Translations under genes and position numbers: made by a program
Part shown: piece after piece, positions 23,701 to 35,314 of the stretch
Position numbering within the stretch: position 1 is the first letter of the stretch
Layout: the number at the start of each line of letters is the position of its first letter
Source of the DNA: Benincasa hispida
Lineage: Eukaryota > Streptophyta > Magnoliopsida > Cucurbitales > Cucurbitaceae
Length of the DNA stretch: 64,000 nt
Assembly (NCBI RefSeq): GCF_009727055.1
Contig: NC_052359.1
Span: 62,877,792-62,941,791 of the forward strand
Reading direction: 5' to 3'
The notes under the pieces: model-generated
Told to the model about the DNA's origin: nothing
The model's input: only the letters and a program-made list of their open reading frames with translations
The model's database searches: none

Positions 23701-23773
23701 TGGATGATAAGCTCGGGAGAACTGGAAAATCGTTGGGATGCTGGGGGAAGAAGAAAGCTCTGTATGCTGGCAC
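20763..23773 (-). pseudogene. Extra ORF of the Athila-like element, with a 'putative plant transposon protein' type domain
   Basis: On the minus strand this is one long protein broken into several frames. The Ser/Pro-rich N-terminus with MAGQASNQSASPS (23773-23204) is followed by a long Lys/Glu/Arg-rich, probably coiled-coil stretch (23136-22134). A conserved globular region comes next (22125 to about 21480), with LLLEARLWVYLVKKRLIPTS, then KDRVMAIYCIARDISIDVG and ITSQIRG. A Gln-rich C-terminus with FSQQQQLSAQQQAFFNQRF lies at 21119-20763. The globular part fits the domain I know as 'putative plant transposon protein' (Pfam PF20167, from memory), found in ORFs associated with Athila-type elements. 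The molecular function is unknown. It sits in the position of the so-called env-like ORF, but no signal peptide or transmembrane helix is visible. Stops and frameshifts occur near 23204, 22940, 22500, 22130, 21400 and 21130. Confidence 0.75.
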
Positions 23774-24709
23774 TAGGGTTTTTCAGAGTGCAAATGAGGT
23801 AAAAAAATCTCACAGACGGGGAAGGGTTCCTATTTATAGGTTGGGCCGCAGTGGGCCCAATGCGATTTTTGTGGCAACAGGCCTCGAGAAGCTCAAAAGA
23901 CCCATCGTTCGAACTTCCCTCATTGATGAGTTTTCAGAAAAACATCCTTTCGTCTGCAGAATCATCATTTCTTTGGGATACAAAACGATTGGACTCCTCA
24001 AATGACAAAAAAAAAATTCTTTAATATTTTATTCGAATGGACGTAAGATAAAGATTAACGCAATGTGCTCACCAATGCAACTGCATCTTTGCAGAGGACG
24101 GGCAACAACGCATGCATCCCCGCAACATACCCCTTAACTAAACACATTTTTAGAGGATCGGACGCACGACATTGATACCAGCGCAACACTACCTCAACAT
24201 AGTGCATTTTGCTAAAGACGGGTAAAGGATACATACGCGCGCAACACACCCCTCGATTTTAACGCATTTGAGTCGGATGAACGCAAAGCGTATCTTGCTT
24301 GGTTTAAGATGCGTCCATTATCGCCTTGCATACTAGATGTTGATTGTTTCATTTTATTTATTTTATTTTTCATCAGTGCAAGTTGCTATGACGTGCGACA
24401 ATAAATTTCCCTTTATTTCCCAATCATTCACCAATTAAGGACTAACGCATTAATTACAGAAAAGTTAAAAGAATTAAAGACAGTAAAAAGTTAAATGCAA
24501 AGGAAATAAATGAAAATTTTAATTCATAAAGTCAAGAAATGAATTAAATGAAGAAGTAAAGACAAAATTTAGGAATTCAATAAGACAGAAATTTAAAGAA
24601 AACATTAGACATAGATGTGAGATATGGACCGAAAGATGCATTTCTTTGAGTGAGCGCAATCCATATCCCTGCAGGTGGTCCAGCTTGCCTGCCTAATGTC
24701 CTAGGGACA
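23774..24709 (-). other. Non-coding stretch of the Athila-like element where pol should be
   Basis: About 0.9 kb separates the gag end from the extra ORF. It is AT-rich at 24300-24620, with repeated GCGCAAC/ACGCA words at 24050-24300. No protease, RT, RNase H or integrase motif was found in any frame. Confidence 0.65.
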
Positions 24710-26219
24710 TTGTTCCTTTCCATTGGATCCCGGGGCTTCTGAGTTGCTGGGCAACGTTCCTGGTGCTCTATTTCTCAGCTCAGATGCCAGCTGGCCCACT
24801 TGGATCTCCAAAGTTCTAATATGAGGGACGCCTGCGCTTGCATTACTGCATCATTTTGTCCATATGTTAATTTCAGTAGGGCGTCCAATGAGCTTTCCAG
24901 AGGTGTTTGATTATGAGGGTTGCTGGTTATACGATTGCCTTGGTGCCTCTAGTTCGAGTTATGGTGAAAAAGAGGATTTCCTCGACTGCCACTCTGATGG
25001 TTGATTGGCCCCCTAGTTAGGATTGCCTCCCCAAACGCGAAGTTAGGATGGCTCCTCTAAGCCGGATTGTAGGTGTTACTGAAGAGGTTGTTCTGGATGG
25101 CGCATACTTGCTGGAGATATTTGATGGGCACCTTTCTGCTACATGAGCCCCTCCACAATTAACGCAACTTATTGCGGCCACTTGAGCCGGTGCAGTAGGT
25201 TGCGCTGATTTGTTGGGGGATGGCTTCTGACTTGAATTGCATCGATTTGAAGGATGGAGGTCACCGCGGGCCATCTGAGGTGGGCCCAATGTGTCATTGT
25301 CTCCAATAGGGAGCAATGGCAGTTTCATTCTTTCTGAGTTTGGCGCCTCGCCCCAATAGCCATCATTCAAATCCAGTTCATCCATGGTTTCGCCGATATG
25401 TGGTCAAGGCATAAATTTTAGCCTCAGATCATACGTTTTGTCCATAAAACCTCTCCTGCTGCGGAGCATCACGGCAACAGTCCTACGATTGATCTTATTC
25501 AGTGGCCATTATAAAAGGTCTGCCATCAAAATGGCAACAGGTATTCCCGATATGGCGGGCATGTTTTTCACCAATCGTCTAAATCACACCCAGGCAGTGC
25601 TCAGGGTCTCATTCTCCATTTGTTCAAAGTTCAGCACGTCCTTTCGTTGCCTTGCGTTGATGGCCGGCGGGAAGAACTTCTTCATGAATCGCTCCACCAG
25701 TTGATCCCATGATGTGATCTCGTTCGGCTCCAGTGAGTGAACCCACCTCTTGGCTTCGTCCCTCAAGGTGTAAGAAAACAAATACAATCTAATACTCTCC
25801 GGGGTTACGCCAGGTAATGAGAAGTTGCTGTACATTTTGATAAAGCTGGTCAAGTGGGCATGTGGGTCTTCACCTTGCAGACCCCCAAATTGCCTTGCAT
25901 TTTGGATCATTTGTAGCATGACTAGCTTTATTTCGAACCTTGCTTTCTCCTCGAAAGTAGGCCATGAAATCCCAGGCAAAAATTCATACAAGTTGGGTGC
26001 CGTATAATTCCTCATGGGGATGTTGCGATCAACAGCCAGGAAAACAGGATCCTGCGCTGGCCTAACAGCCTCTTGATTTACTACGGGAACCGCATTATCG
26101 TTATTATTTGCAATATTCGCTGCTTTCTTTCGCCTTATCCGATTCTGGCGTGCCCGTGCACGAAAGGTACGCTCGATCTCAGGGTCAGCTTCGAATTCTG
26201 GTTCAGCACCAGTACTCAT
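24710..26219 (-). pseudogene. Athila-type gag (frameshifted)
   Basis: The start MSTGAEPEFEADPEIERTF (26219) leads into the capsid-like region IQNARQFGGLQGEDPHAHL, then SIRLYLFSYTLRDEAKRWVH and LVERFMKKFFPPA. This is the classic plant retrotransposon gag of the Athila type. The first frame ends at 25584 after MENETLSTAWV, and the reading continues in other frames. A C-x2-C-x3-H-x4-C zinc knuckle (CVNCGGAHVAERC) lies near 25163-25125. The gag C-terminus, TLEIQVGQLASELRNR followed by GKEQC, is at about 24835-24715. Gag would form the virus-like particle and bind RNA. After GKEQC, where protease should begin, the match stops. Confidence 0.88.
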
Positions 26220-26314
26220 AAACTGTCAAGTTGCTCTCCGTGTTGAACAACTAGTACAACGAGATCTTTCCTGCAAATACCACAAACACACTCAAATAAT
26301 AAACCATTAACCAC

Positions 26315-26332
26315 TCCCCGAAAACGGCGCCA
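26315..26332 (-). other. Primer binding site, tRNA-Asp type
   Basis: On the minus strand, TGGCGCCGTTTTCGGGGA lies a few bases inside the 5' LTR (which ends at 26339). It resembles the TGGCGCCGTTGCCGGGGA site of Athila/Tat elements primed by tRNA-Asp, with two mismatches. Confidence 0.85.
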
Positions 26333-26338
26333 TAAACT

Positions 26339-28089
26339 TGTTGACATAATTTTTTTTCTTTATCTTCTAAAGTATAAATTCATGCCATAAACTTGTAACG
26401 CAAATTTTATGCAATGATATGTGATACTACTTCTAAATATGCGTTATTAACGAATGTTCTTGTAGTATGTTGTGCGTTGTCACAAGTTTCCTTGCGTTGA
26501 AACCAAGTATAATTTCACCGCAAGTTTCTCGGTGTGATTCGAGGTCGAACACAGGGACTATTTTAGGTTATTACATTAGATTTGTGATATATGCGACCAG
26601 GGGTTTTTCAATTTATAAAAGAATTTGTGTACAAGAATTTAAATATGCGATAAAGTAAAGTAAAGCGGTAAAAATGCGATAATAACATAAATTTCATTAA
26701 AGTAAATTGCGATGAAGTAAATCTAAGCTAAGATGATGCAAGATAGAGGTTTCATGATACAAGATACTGAGGTCAAGGCTGGCTGTGAAGATTATGCAAA
26801 GATCGTGTAATGCGGTGACAAGTCTTATGTGCGAATCAGAAACAGAAAGGATAACTAATATAAACAGCGCAAGTTCCTTAATTGCATTAAAGATATAAGT
26901 ACTGTTCCGCTTTTCCCTTGGCGTACACCTCTCGGTGATCGGCCACATTCCCACATCTCTGTGGTGAAACAGAGGTGAACGTAATGAACGCAAGGTTGCT
27001 TCCATCTCTGGAAGTACTACTCGCATTAAGTTACTCGTTTAATCCATATTAATTACCAAGGTATTAAGAAAACTTCATGGAGAAATCGATTAATGGAGGA
27101 GCGAAAATAGACAGAGAAGTGGTAATAGAAATGATCAAGGAATTCAATAAAACTATTTAGCATCTGATACATGATTTGTGAATGAAGAGATTAAGAAAGT
27201 GAAATACAATTGATGAATAGAGTTAGAACAAATACAAATAAATGCCAACGTCTTGGCACCGATCTAGATGGAGATTTGCTTGCTGGCGTGGATGAAGTGA
27301 ACGGATGGATGAGCTTCCCTCTCAGGCTTGCTCAACCGGTAGCAGAGATCTAGGCACAGAGCTTCACAGTTAGGATCTGGCAGATCGCAATGAGACTCAC
27401 CTCTCGGCCTTGTCTCTTCTCTTCCCGGATTTCTTCCGATCATTACTCAGCGCATCCTTTCTCTCAATAATCCAGCATTAATTAGCCCTCGTATCAGTTA
27501 TACCCATATCAAGTATATCTTCTTCGAATTCTATGGGGGTATTTATAGGTGAAAAGCTTTGACTCTTGGCTTGTGGACCTCACTTCTTGTTATAGAAATT
27601 CCGAAGATGGAGGAATAAATATTCCTTCTGTTATGCAATCAAACCGTCAAATCTGCACAATGGTTAGTTGTACATGTGTCACAATCCTCCGTATTTGCAT
27701 TGCTCAGCTGCATCTTTCGATCGGTTGCTCGCATGCGGTGTTATTTTTATTACCGTATGCGGTTGAGATTCAGCTCTGGATCGACTGTCGCATTGCACCG
27801 TCATTGTGTTAATCGTCTCTTCATTGTTGATTGACGGACGCAATGTGATAGAGATGCGTTGTTCTGTTTCACGTTGAGCCTTGATCGCAAGCGGTGACTT
27901 GGTTTCCTGCAAAACAGAGTAAAAATATCTGCTTCTACCATCTTGACGATGTTAGTGAGTGTGATTGCGATAATTCATAATTATTGTATTTCTGAGCTAA
28001 TTTACATACAATCGACGCATATTCCTTTTCTTTTGGCCGCAATATCTAAATAAGGCAACATAAATAACTTGTATTTCTACAAGTTATCA
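26339..28089 (-). repeat. 5' LTR of the Athila-like element
   Basis: This LTR is 1751 bp and matches 17711-19585 along its length, except for the roughly 125-bp deletion near 27020 and scattered substitutions, many of them transitions. The moderate LTR divergence suggests an insertion that is not recent. Confidence 0.92.
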
Positions 28090-29882
28090 ACTACCTTGGT
28101 ATTCTCAGTGTGAGAATCCAGAGGGTGGGCTCTGTTCGAACTTGGAATGAGGCAGACGAAGAAGGAAACATCGATCGTGTACACGATTGGGTAAGTGGGA
28201 GATAATGGAGACCTATCGTATAGGTTGATGCCCAATCGTTTAGCTAAAGCTATGAGATCGTTTAGCTCGGTCTATCACTTACAGACACTACACGATCGTT
28301 TACTTTGGGCAAGCGAGGATCTAGTAAAACTATGCAATCGTTTAATAAATACAGTATGATCGTTTAGCTCATCACTGCACGATCGTTTAGCTCGCCCAAG
28401 CCGTCATTTAGTAAATCCGTATTTACTTGACGACTACCATGAGAACCTTTGCGCGAGAGAGAAATCTCCAAAACCTTTATATGAAAACTTTTTCAACAGT
28501 TTGTAAATCTTACTAAAATTAGGTAAACCATTTTCCTTTTATCACACGGTTCCCATGAAAATCCAATAACCACCCACTCAATTGGTTATTAAAGAAAAAG
28601 AATTAATTATCCAATAATTAATATTATGATAAATATAAATGATAACTAACTTATCATCAGTTTTAATATTTCATATCATGAAACATATAAACCATAGTTC
28701 TTTTTCTATTCCATGGTACTTAATGTAAATCTCATCTACATCAATCCTCCACTAGATGTATCGCATACATCATACCGATTATATCATATATAATCAAAAT
28801 ACCTCTTGTCAATTTGAACATTTCAAATTAACACTAAGAACTGATCCTCAACTGAATACATTGAGCTACCAAGGGGACCTCATGGACCTGTAGCTCGAAG
28901 CTCCAACAGTACGTGAATAACTAACTAAACTCTTTAGTCACGGGATCCACCATCCGTTAACTGCTAGGCACTCTACTAAAGATCGATAGCCGAACTCTTC
29001 TTACTACAAATATATTATGTGTCCATCTTAACCAATCAACAGTGCAATAACCTTTCACAGATCGCTCGTAAGTACAACTGGGCCAATAACCGTTATGCTC
29101 TTGTAGTTACATCTATCTTCTTAAGTACCACTGATCTCTCTAATGAACATAAGTCATAGTTCTACTATGATTGAGTCTTCTCTTCCAAAGAGAAGTTGTG
29201 GCCACTATGTTCAAGCCCCGGAATCAACCCTTAAGAGATCAATCTTTCTACTTATCCCTACTTCGGGAAAGAAGTGAATTTCATCTTGTGGATTGAGTTC
29301 CCAGCTCCCAGATAAGAAAAGTCTCCAAAAAGGTAGGCATATTGAGTTGGCAATCTGGCCACTCTTACCCATACTAATCAAAGGACCGCTCTCAAAGGCA
29401 GGAGTTCCCAAAACACTCAAGATTGAGGTCGTGTCACCTATCGTCGTTTAGGTGATATGTAAGTCTCTAGTATCAACAACGTTATATACAGAGTCTAATC
29501 ATCTCGTGGTCCAGGTCTTATACAAAATCTTTGTATAGGACACCCCCGCTTGCACGTCTTCACATCAATGGTCAGAATCTACCATCCGTAATAGTTTACA
29601 ACACTTGTAAACCTCTACAAAGTAGGTCGTATCCATAATGTCACCAGGATCAGGTATCCCACCTTAATCCTTATACTACAGACTTATTTAGGTTATCACA
29701 TATGGCATGATCCACTAGTATATCACATATACATGCTTAAGTTCACATAAGATAACCAAAGAGCTTTGTTTATTGGATATGAGTAAATACCAGAATTAAA
29801 TAACACCAATTTTATTCATTAAACAATGTGTATTTTTACAAAACAACGAGATTTCGGGAGAATTAAGACACCAATACCAACA
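28090..29882 (-). mobile_element. 3' LTR of copia element B, proximal part
   Basis: The LTR resumes with CTACCTTGGTATTCTCAGTG after the Athila insertion and ends CACCAATACCAACA at 29882 (minus-strand TGTTGGTATTGGTG start). An array of ACGATCGTTTAG motifs occupies 28160-28450. With 17318-17710 it forms an LTR of about 2.19 kb. It is closely similar to 37873-39730 and, reverse-complemented, to 33018-34891. Confidence 0.88.
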
Positions 29883-29895
29883 ATCTCCCATTTGT
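29883..29895 (-). other. Polypurine tract of copia element B
   Basis: On the minus strand, ACAAATGGGAGAT abuts the LTR start TGTTGG, the usual copia PPT/LTR junction. Confidence 0.75.
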
Positions 29896-29997
29896 CCTAA
29901 TGACGCGGGAGACTAATTTACAATACAATATAAAAATGTACAATATACAATAAACTAGAGCATACCCCAGTATCATCTCCCACTTGCCTTAGTCAAG

Positions 29998-32900
29998 ATG
30001 TCGCATGTCCCGCAGACCCAGACACTTCAGGTGACCTTCGAACACTTTAGTCGTGAGGACCTTATAATGAGATCAGCAACGCTGTGCTCCGATGCGATCT
30101 TCATGACTATCACATCACCTGGATGCACAATCTCCCTAATCAGGTGATATTTTTATTCTATGTGCTTACCCCAACGATGACTCCGAGGCTCCTTCGAATT
30201 TTCCAGAGCACCGTTGTTATCACAATAAAGAATGATAGATAAATTCATATTTGGAACAACTTCCAAATATGAAAGGAACTTCCTCAGCCAAATAGCCTCT
30301 TTAGCTACTTCACAAGCCGCTACGTATTCGGCTTCCATAGTGGAGTCTGTGATGCATCCTTGCTTGATGCTTCGCCAGACTACAGCCCTTCTATTCAGAG
30401 TAAACACTGACCCCGATGTCAAATTGTAAGAATCTCTATCGGTTTGAAAGTCAGAGTCCGTGTATCTTGTAAGGATAAGATCCTTATCTCCATACGCAAG
30501 CATGTAGTCCCTCGTTCTCTGAAGATACTTGAGGATCATCTTGACCGCCGTCTAGTGATTAAATCCTAGATTGGATTGATACCGACTAACAATCCCTACT
30601 GCATAGCAAATGTCGGGTCTAGTACACAACATTGCATACATCAAGCTTCCTACAGTAGAAGCATAGGGAATCTGTCTCATCTCCTCAACCTCTTAAGGTG
30701 TCTTAGGACATTGATCCTTAGACAAAACAATTCCATGCCTGAAGGGTAAAAAACCCCTCTTGGAATCCTACATCCTATACCTGATCAACATTTGATCAAT
30801 GTACGATGTCTGAGACAGGGCTAACCATTTGTTCTTGTGATCCTGAATGATCTGGATCCCGAGAACAATCTGTGCCTCACCCAAATCTTTCATTTGGAAC
30901 TGGGCAGCTAGCCAACTCTTAATGTCAGTCAGATACCCTACCTCATTCCCAATGAGTAGGATATCATCCACATACAGTACCAGGAAAACTACTGAGTTGT
31001 TGATGATCTTCTTGTAAACACAAGACTCATCAACGTTTTGGTCAAAGCCAAATGACTTAACAATAGTGTCAAATCTGATGTTCCAAGATCTAGATGCTTG
31101 TTTTAGCCCATAAATGGACCTATTAAGCTTGCAAACTCTTTGCACTTGATCTGGAACTACGAACCCCTCTGGTTGAGTTATATAGATGGTCTCCTCAAGA
31201 TTACCATTAAGAAAGGTGGTCTTGACGTCCATTTACCATATTTCATAATCATAAAATGTGGCTATGGACAGAAGTAGACTTCAACGTGACAACAGGTGAG
31301 AAACTTCTTCATAGTCAACTCCCTCAACCTGGTTATAACCCTTTGCCACGAGTCTAGCCTTAAAGTTTTGCACCTTTCCATCTACACCTCTCTTTCGCTT
31401 AAAGATTCACTTACACCCAATAAGTCTTACCCCATCAGGTAGATCAACAAGCTCTCAGACGTTATTGAAGTACATAAACTCCATTTCTTGGTTCATGGCC
31501 TTAACCCATTCATCTTTGTCAACATCCTCCATTGCTTTCTTAAAAGACAACGGATCCTCAACCCCATCATTCGTAATGACGTTTTGGGATTTAGTCAAGC
31601 CCATGTAGCGATCCGGTGGGTTTATAACCCTCTCACTACGTCGAGGCAGTTTCAACTCTTAAGCTGGTTGACTAGACATTTCGACCTTAACAACTCTTAT
31701 TGATCTGTCAGGCTGTTCAACAACTCTTGTTGAACCCTCAGCAGTCTTAGTCTCACTTGAGATTTCACGTAAAACGAGCTTACTTCGTGGCTTATGATCC
31801 CTCATGTGATCTTCTTCCAAGAAGATATCATTTGTGGAAACAAACACTTTGTTCTCACTCGGATCATAGAAATATCCTCCTCTCGTTTCCTTGGGGTGGC
31901 CTACAAAGAGGCAAACCTTCGAACACGGTTCCAACTTCTTTGGGTTAGTCGCTAGAACATGTGCCGGACAGCCCCAAATCCTGAAGTGGCATAAAATACC
32001 TTTACGACCTCTCCATAACTCAAAAGGTGTTTCAGACATACTTTTTGAGGGAACGTTGTTCAGGATATAACATGTAGTCTGCACGGAATAACCCCAAAAC
32101 GAGTCTGGAAGATGAGCATAACTCATCATAGACCGAACCATATCCAACAAAGTTCTGTTTCTTCTTTTTGATACACCATTCTACTGAGGTGTACCAAGGG
32201 CCGAGAGTTGGGACGCAATCCCATGTTCTATCATATAGTTCTGGAATTTGAGGTCCATATACTCTCCACCACGATCAGATCGTAGGGTTTTTATCTTCTT
32301 ACCTAACAAGTTTTCAACTTCAGCCTTATACTCCTTGAACTTGTCAAGAGCTTCAGACTTACGTTGCATTAGGAAGAGATACCCAAACCTTGAATAATCA
32401 TCTATGAAAGAGATGAAATATTCATACCCACCTCGAGCTCTAACATTCATCGGACCACAGAGGTCTGAATGTACAAGCTCCAAGGCTTCCTTGGCTCTGT
32501 AACCTTTTCCAGTAAAAGGTCGTTTGGTCATCTTGCCTTCGAGGCATGATTCACATACCGACAAGGAGTTTTCTTCTAAACTCTTTAGAAGTCCACTTGC
32601 ACTAACTTCTCAATCCTATTGAGGTTGATATGACCTAACCTAAGATGGCAAAGATGGGCGTTTTCCTTTAGAGAAACGTTTGGTCTTTTAGCTATTCTTG
32701 CCATACTGAACATTTCAATGTTAAACAAGGCTTTTATGACTAACGACCTTAGAACATATAAGTTATTTTCCATTGAACCAGAACTAATCTCCATTCCATT
32801 CTTGAAAATAAACATTTTATTCTCAGAAAAGGAGACGGTATAGCCTTGTTCAATGAGACAAGAAATCGAGATTAAGTTCCTCTTAATATGAGGAACTACA

Positions 32901-33004
32901 AAAACATTATCCAGTAACAGATAACGTTTCTTGTCAACAAATAACTTCAGCCTGCCTACAACAATAGCTGAAACAACCTCACCAGTACTGACTCGAAGAG
33001 TCAT
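29998..33004 (-). pseudogene. Copia element B pol: integrase, reverse transcriptase, RNase H (broken)
   Basis: The minus-strand order is as follows. The protease/gag-pre edge begins MTLRVSTGEVVSAIVVGRLK (33004). The integrase zinc region is LCHLRLGHINLNRIEKLV...CESCLEGKMTKR. The integrase core has HSDLCGPM, FIDDYSRFG and RSDRGGEYMDLKF, with a stop in PQ*NG at about 32178. A middle segment has VCLFVGHPKETRGGYFYDP. The reverse transcriptase has MDVKTTFLNGNLEE (31232) and LYVDDILLIGN, with catalytic YVDD. RNase H has TRYTDSDF, TMEAEYVAACE and YCDNNGALENSKEPRS, ending near 30000. At least four stops or frameshifts interrupt it. It is better preserved than the pol of element A. A PPT and LTR follow downstream. 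Confidence 0.92.
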
Positions 33005-33017
33005 CTATCCATGTGGT

Positions 33018-34891
33018 TGTTGGGATTGGTGTCCTAATTCTCCCGGAGTCTCTTTGGTTTGTAAAGATATACATTGTTCAATGAATAAAATAAGTGTTAT
33101 TTAATTCTGGCATTTACTCATATCCAATAAACAAAGCTCCTTGGTTATCTTATGTGAAATTAAGCATGTATATGTGATATACAAGTGGATCATGCCTTAA
33201 GTGATAACCTAAATAGGTCTGTAGTATAAGGATTATGGTGGGATACCTGATCCTAGTGACACTACGAATACGACCCACTTTGTAGAGGTTTGCAAGTGTT
33301 GTAAACTACCACAGATGGTAGATCCTAACCATTCATGTGGAGACGTGTGAGTGGGGGTGTCCTATACAAAGAGTTTGTATAAGACCTGCACAACGAGATG
33401 ACTAGACTCTATATATAACGTTGTTGATACTAGAGACTTACATCTCACCTAAACAACCATAGGTGACAAGACCTCAATCCTGAGTGTTTTGGGAACTCCT
33501 GCCTTTGAGGGCGGTTCTTTGATTAGTATGGGTGAGAGTGGCCAGATTGCCAACTCAACATGCCTACCTTTTTGGAGACTTGTCTGATCTGGGAGCTGTG
33601 AACTCAATCCACAAGATGGAATTCACTTCTTTCTCGAAGCAGGGATAAGTAGAGAGATTGCTCCCTTAAGGGCTGATTCTGGGGCTTGAACATAGTGGCC
33701 ACAACTTCTCTTTGGAAGAGAAGACTCAGTCATAGTAGGACTATGACTTATGTTCATTAGAGGGATCAATGGTACTTAAGGAGACATATGTAACTATAGA
33801 GGCATAACGGTTATTGGCCCAGCTGTACTTACGAGTGATCTATGAAGGGTTGTCACACTACTGATTGGTTAAATGAACACATAATATATCTGTGGTAAGA
33901 AGAGTTCAGCTGTTGGTCTTTAGTGGAGTATCTGGCAATTAACGAATGGTAGATTTCGTGACTAAAGAGTTTAGTTAGTTATTCATGTACTGTTGGAGCT
34001 TCGAGCTACAGGTCCATGAGGTCTCCTTGGTAGCTCAATCGATTCAGTTGAGGATCAGTTTTTGGTTTTGATTCGAAATGTTCAAATTGACAAGAGGTAT
34101 TTTGATTATATATGATATAATTGGTATGATGTATGAGATACATCTAGTGGAGGATTGATGTAAATGAGATTTATATTAAGTACTATGGGATAGAAAAAAT
34201 AACTATGGTTTATATATTTCATGGGATAGAAAAAATAACTATGGTTTTGCTAGACGGTCGCTTGTCTAAAGTAAACGATCGTATAGATTTTGTAAGCGGC
34301 AGACCAAGCTAAATGATGAGCTAAACGATCGCTTAGCTTTATCTAAACGATTGGGCATCGACCTATATGATAGGTCTCCGTTATCTCCATTTGCCTAGTC
34401 GTGTACGCAATCGGTGTTTCCTCCTTCGTCTGCCTCATTCCAAGTTCGAACAGAGCCCACCCTCTGGATTCTCACATCAAGAATACCAAGGTAGGCTTGT
34501 TGGTGGTTTTAGACTCAACTCGACACCGTCGAGGTTTTCTGGAGGCAGTTCGTGGTGCTGTGGAGGCTGTTCGTGTTGTGGAAGAGTCTGTGGCCGAGGC
34601 GTTCGTTGATGACGAGCACGAAGTGTTCGTGCTGTGTTCATTGCGTTGTTGCGGTCGTGTAGATCGAGCATTCAAGGTTGCTGATTGTTCAAGTAGTCGC
34701 GCAACAGAGCGTGGAGATGCATATACAAATGTGTGTAGAGTTTTCCCTTACTGCATTTGTATTTACTCATGCTGTATGAACTATATAACCGTTTGTTTAA
34801 AGTTGACAGTAAATGTATTGTTCAATCATGATCGCAATTTGGAATAATCTTGTTCCGCTTCTCATGGAAATCGCTAATTAGATTTTCTTTA
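33018..34891 (+). mobile_element. Solo copia LTR (element-B family) inserted in element B
   Basis: The sequence starts TGTTGGGATTGGTGTCC and ends near GATTTTCTTTA (34891). Flanks are GTGGT (33013-33017) and GTGGC (34892-34896), a 5-bp duplication with one change. The inside is the reverse complement of 17318-17710 plus 28090-29882. Protease-region sequence of element B occurs on both sides, so the LTR interrupts B. ORFs at 34367-34847 belong to the LTR and include the CGT-rich segment seen at 17520-17700. Confidence 0.85.
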
Positions 34892-35177
34892 GTGGCAACG
34901 TTTGCTAGGAACTGAATCCTTGGTAAGAAGAACTGACATGATTGGTAGCACCTGAATCGAGGATCCAGGTAGAATCATCATTCTCTACCAGACATGTCTC
35001 CAAGACGAATAAATCATATTTACTATCTTGTCTCCTCTTTTGGAGAGTAGTGGAATGGAGGTCGTTTGCCACGAAATTTGTTTAACACGATTCTTTCCAC
35101 TGTATATAATTGGTCATTTTAAAAGCTTTAAACAGAAATACTAACGAGTTGCTGAAAAAAAAAAACACATTGACCTA

Positions 35178-35314
35178 CGTTAGGTTTTAAGCAAATACCC
35201 TTTGTAAAAACAAAACAATATCCAATAAGGATTTAGCAAAACTAANCGTTAGGTTTTAAGCAAATACCCTTTGTAAAAACAAAACAATATCCAATAAGGA
35301 TTTAGCAAAACTAA
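35178..35314. repeat. 68-bp direct duplication around one N
   Basis: 35178-35245 and 35247-35314 are identical 68-mers starting CGTTAGGTTTTAAGC and ending GCAAAACTAA. They are separated only by the N at 35246. This is typical of a scaffold join where two contig ends overlapped but were not merged. Confidence 0.95.

Larger units (their letters stand above)
17711..28089 (-). mobile_element. Athila-like Ty3/gypsy element lacking pol
   Basis: Both LTRs (17711-19585 and 26339-28089) begin TGTTGACATAA and end AGTTATCA in plus-strand reading. The flanks GCTAC (17706-17710) and ACTAC (28090-28094) form a 5-bp target duplication with one change. The uninterrupted host sequence is visible in B's other LTR at about 37908-37925 (CAAGGCTACCTTG). 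The coding order on the minus strand is PBS, gag (26219 to about 24710), no pol, extra ORF (23773-20763), PPT. It is non-autonomous: protease, RT, RNase H and integrase are all absent. Confidence 0.92.

Noticed and set aside
34367..34847. Cys/Ser/Arg-rich ORFs on both strands
   Set aside because: They are within the solo LTR of the B family. The same segment appears inverted at 17520-17700.
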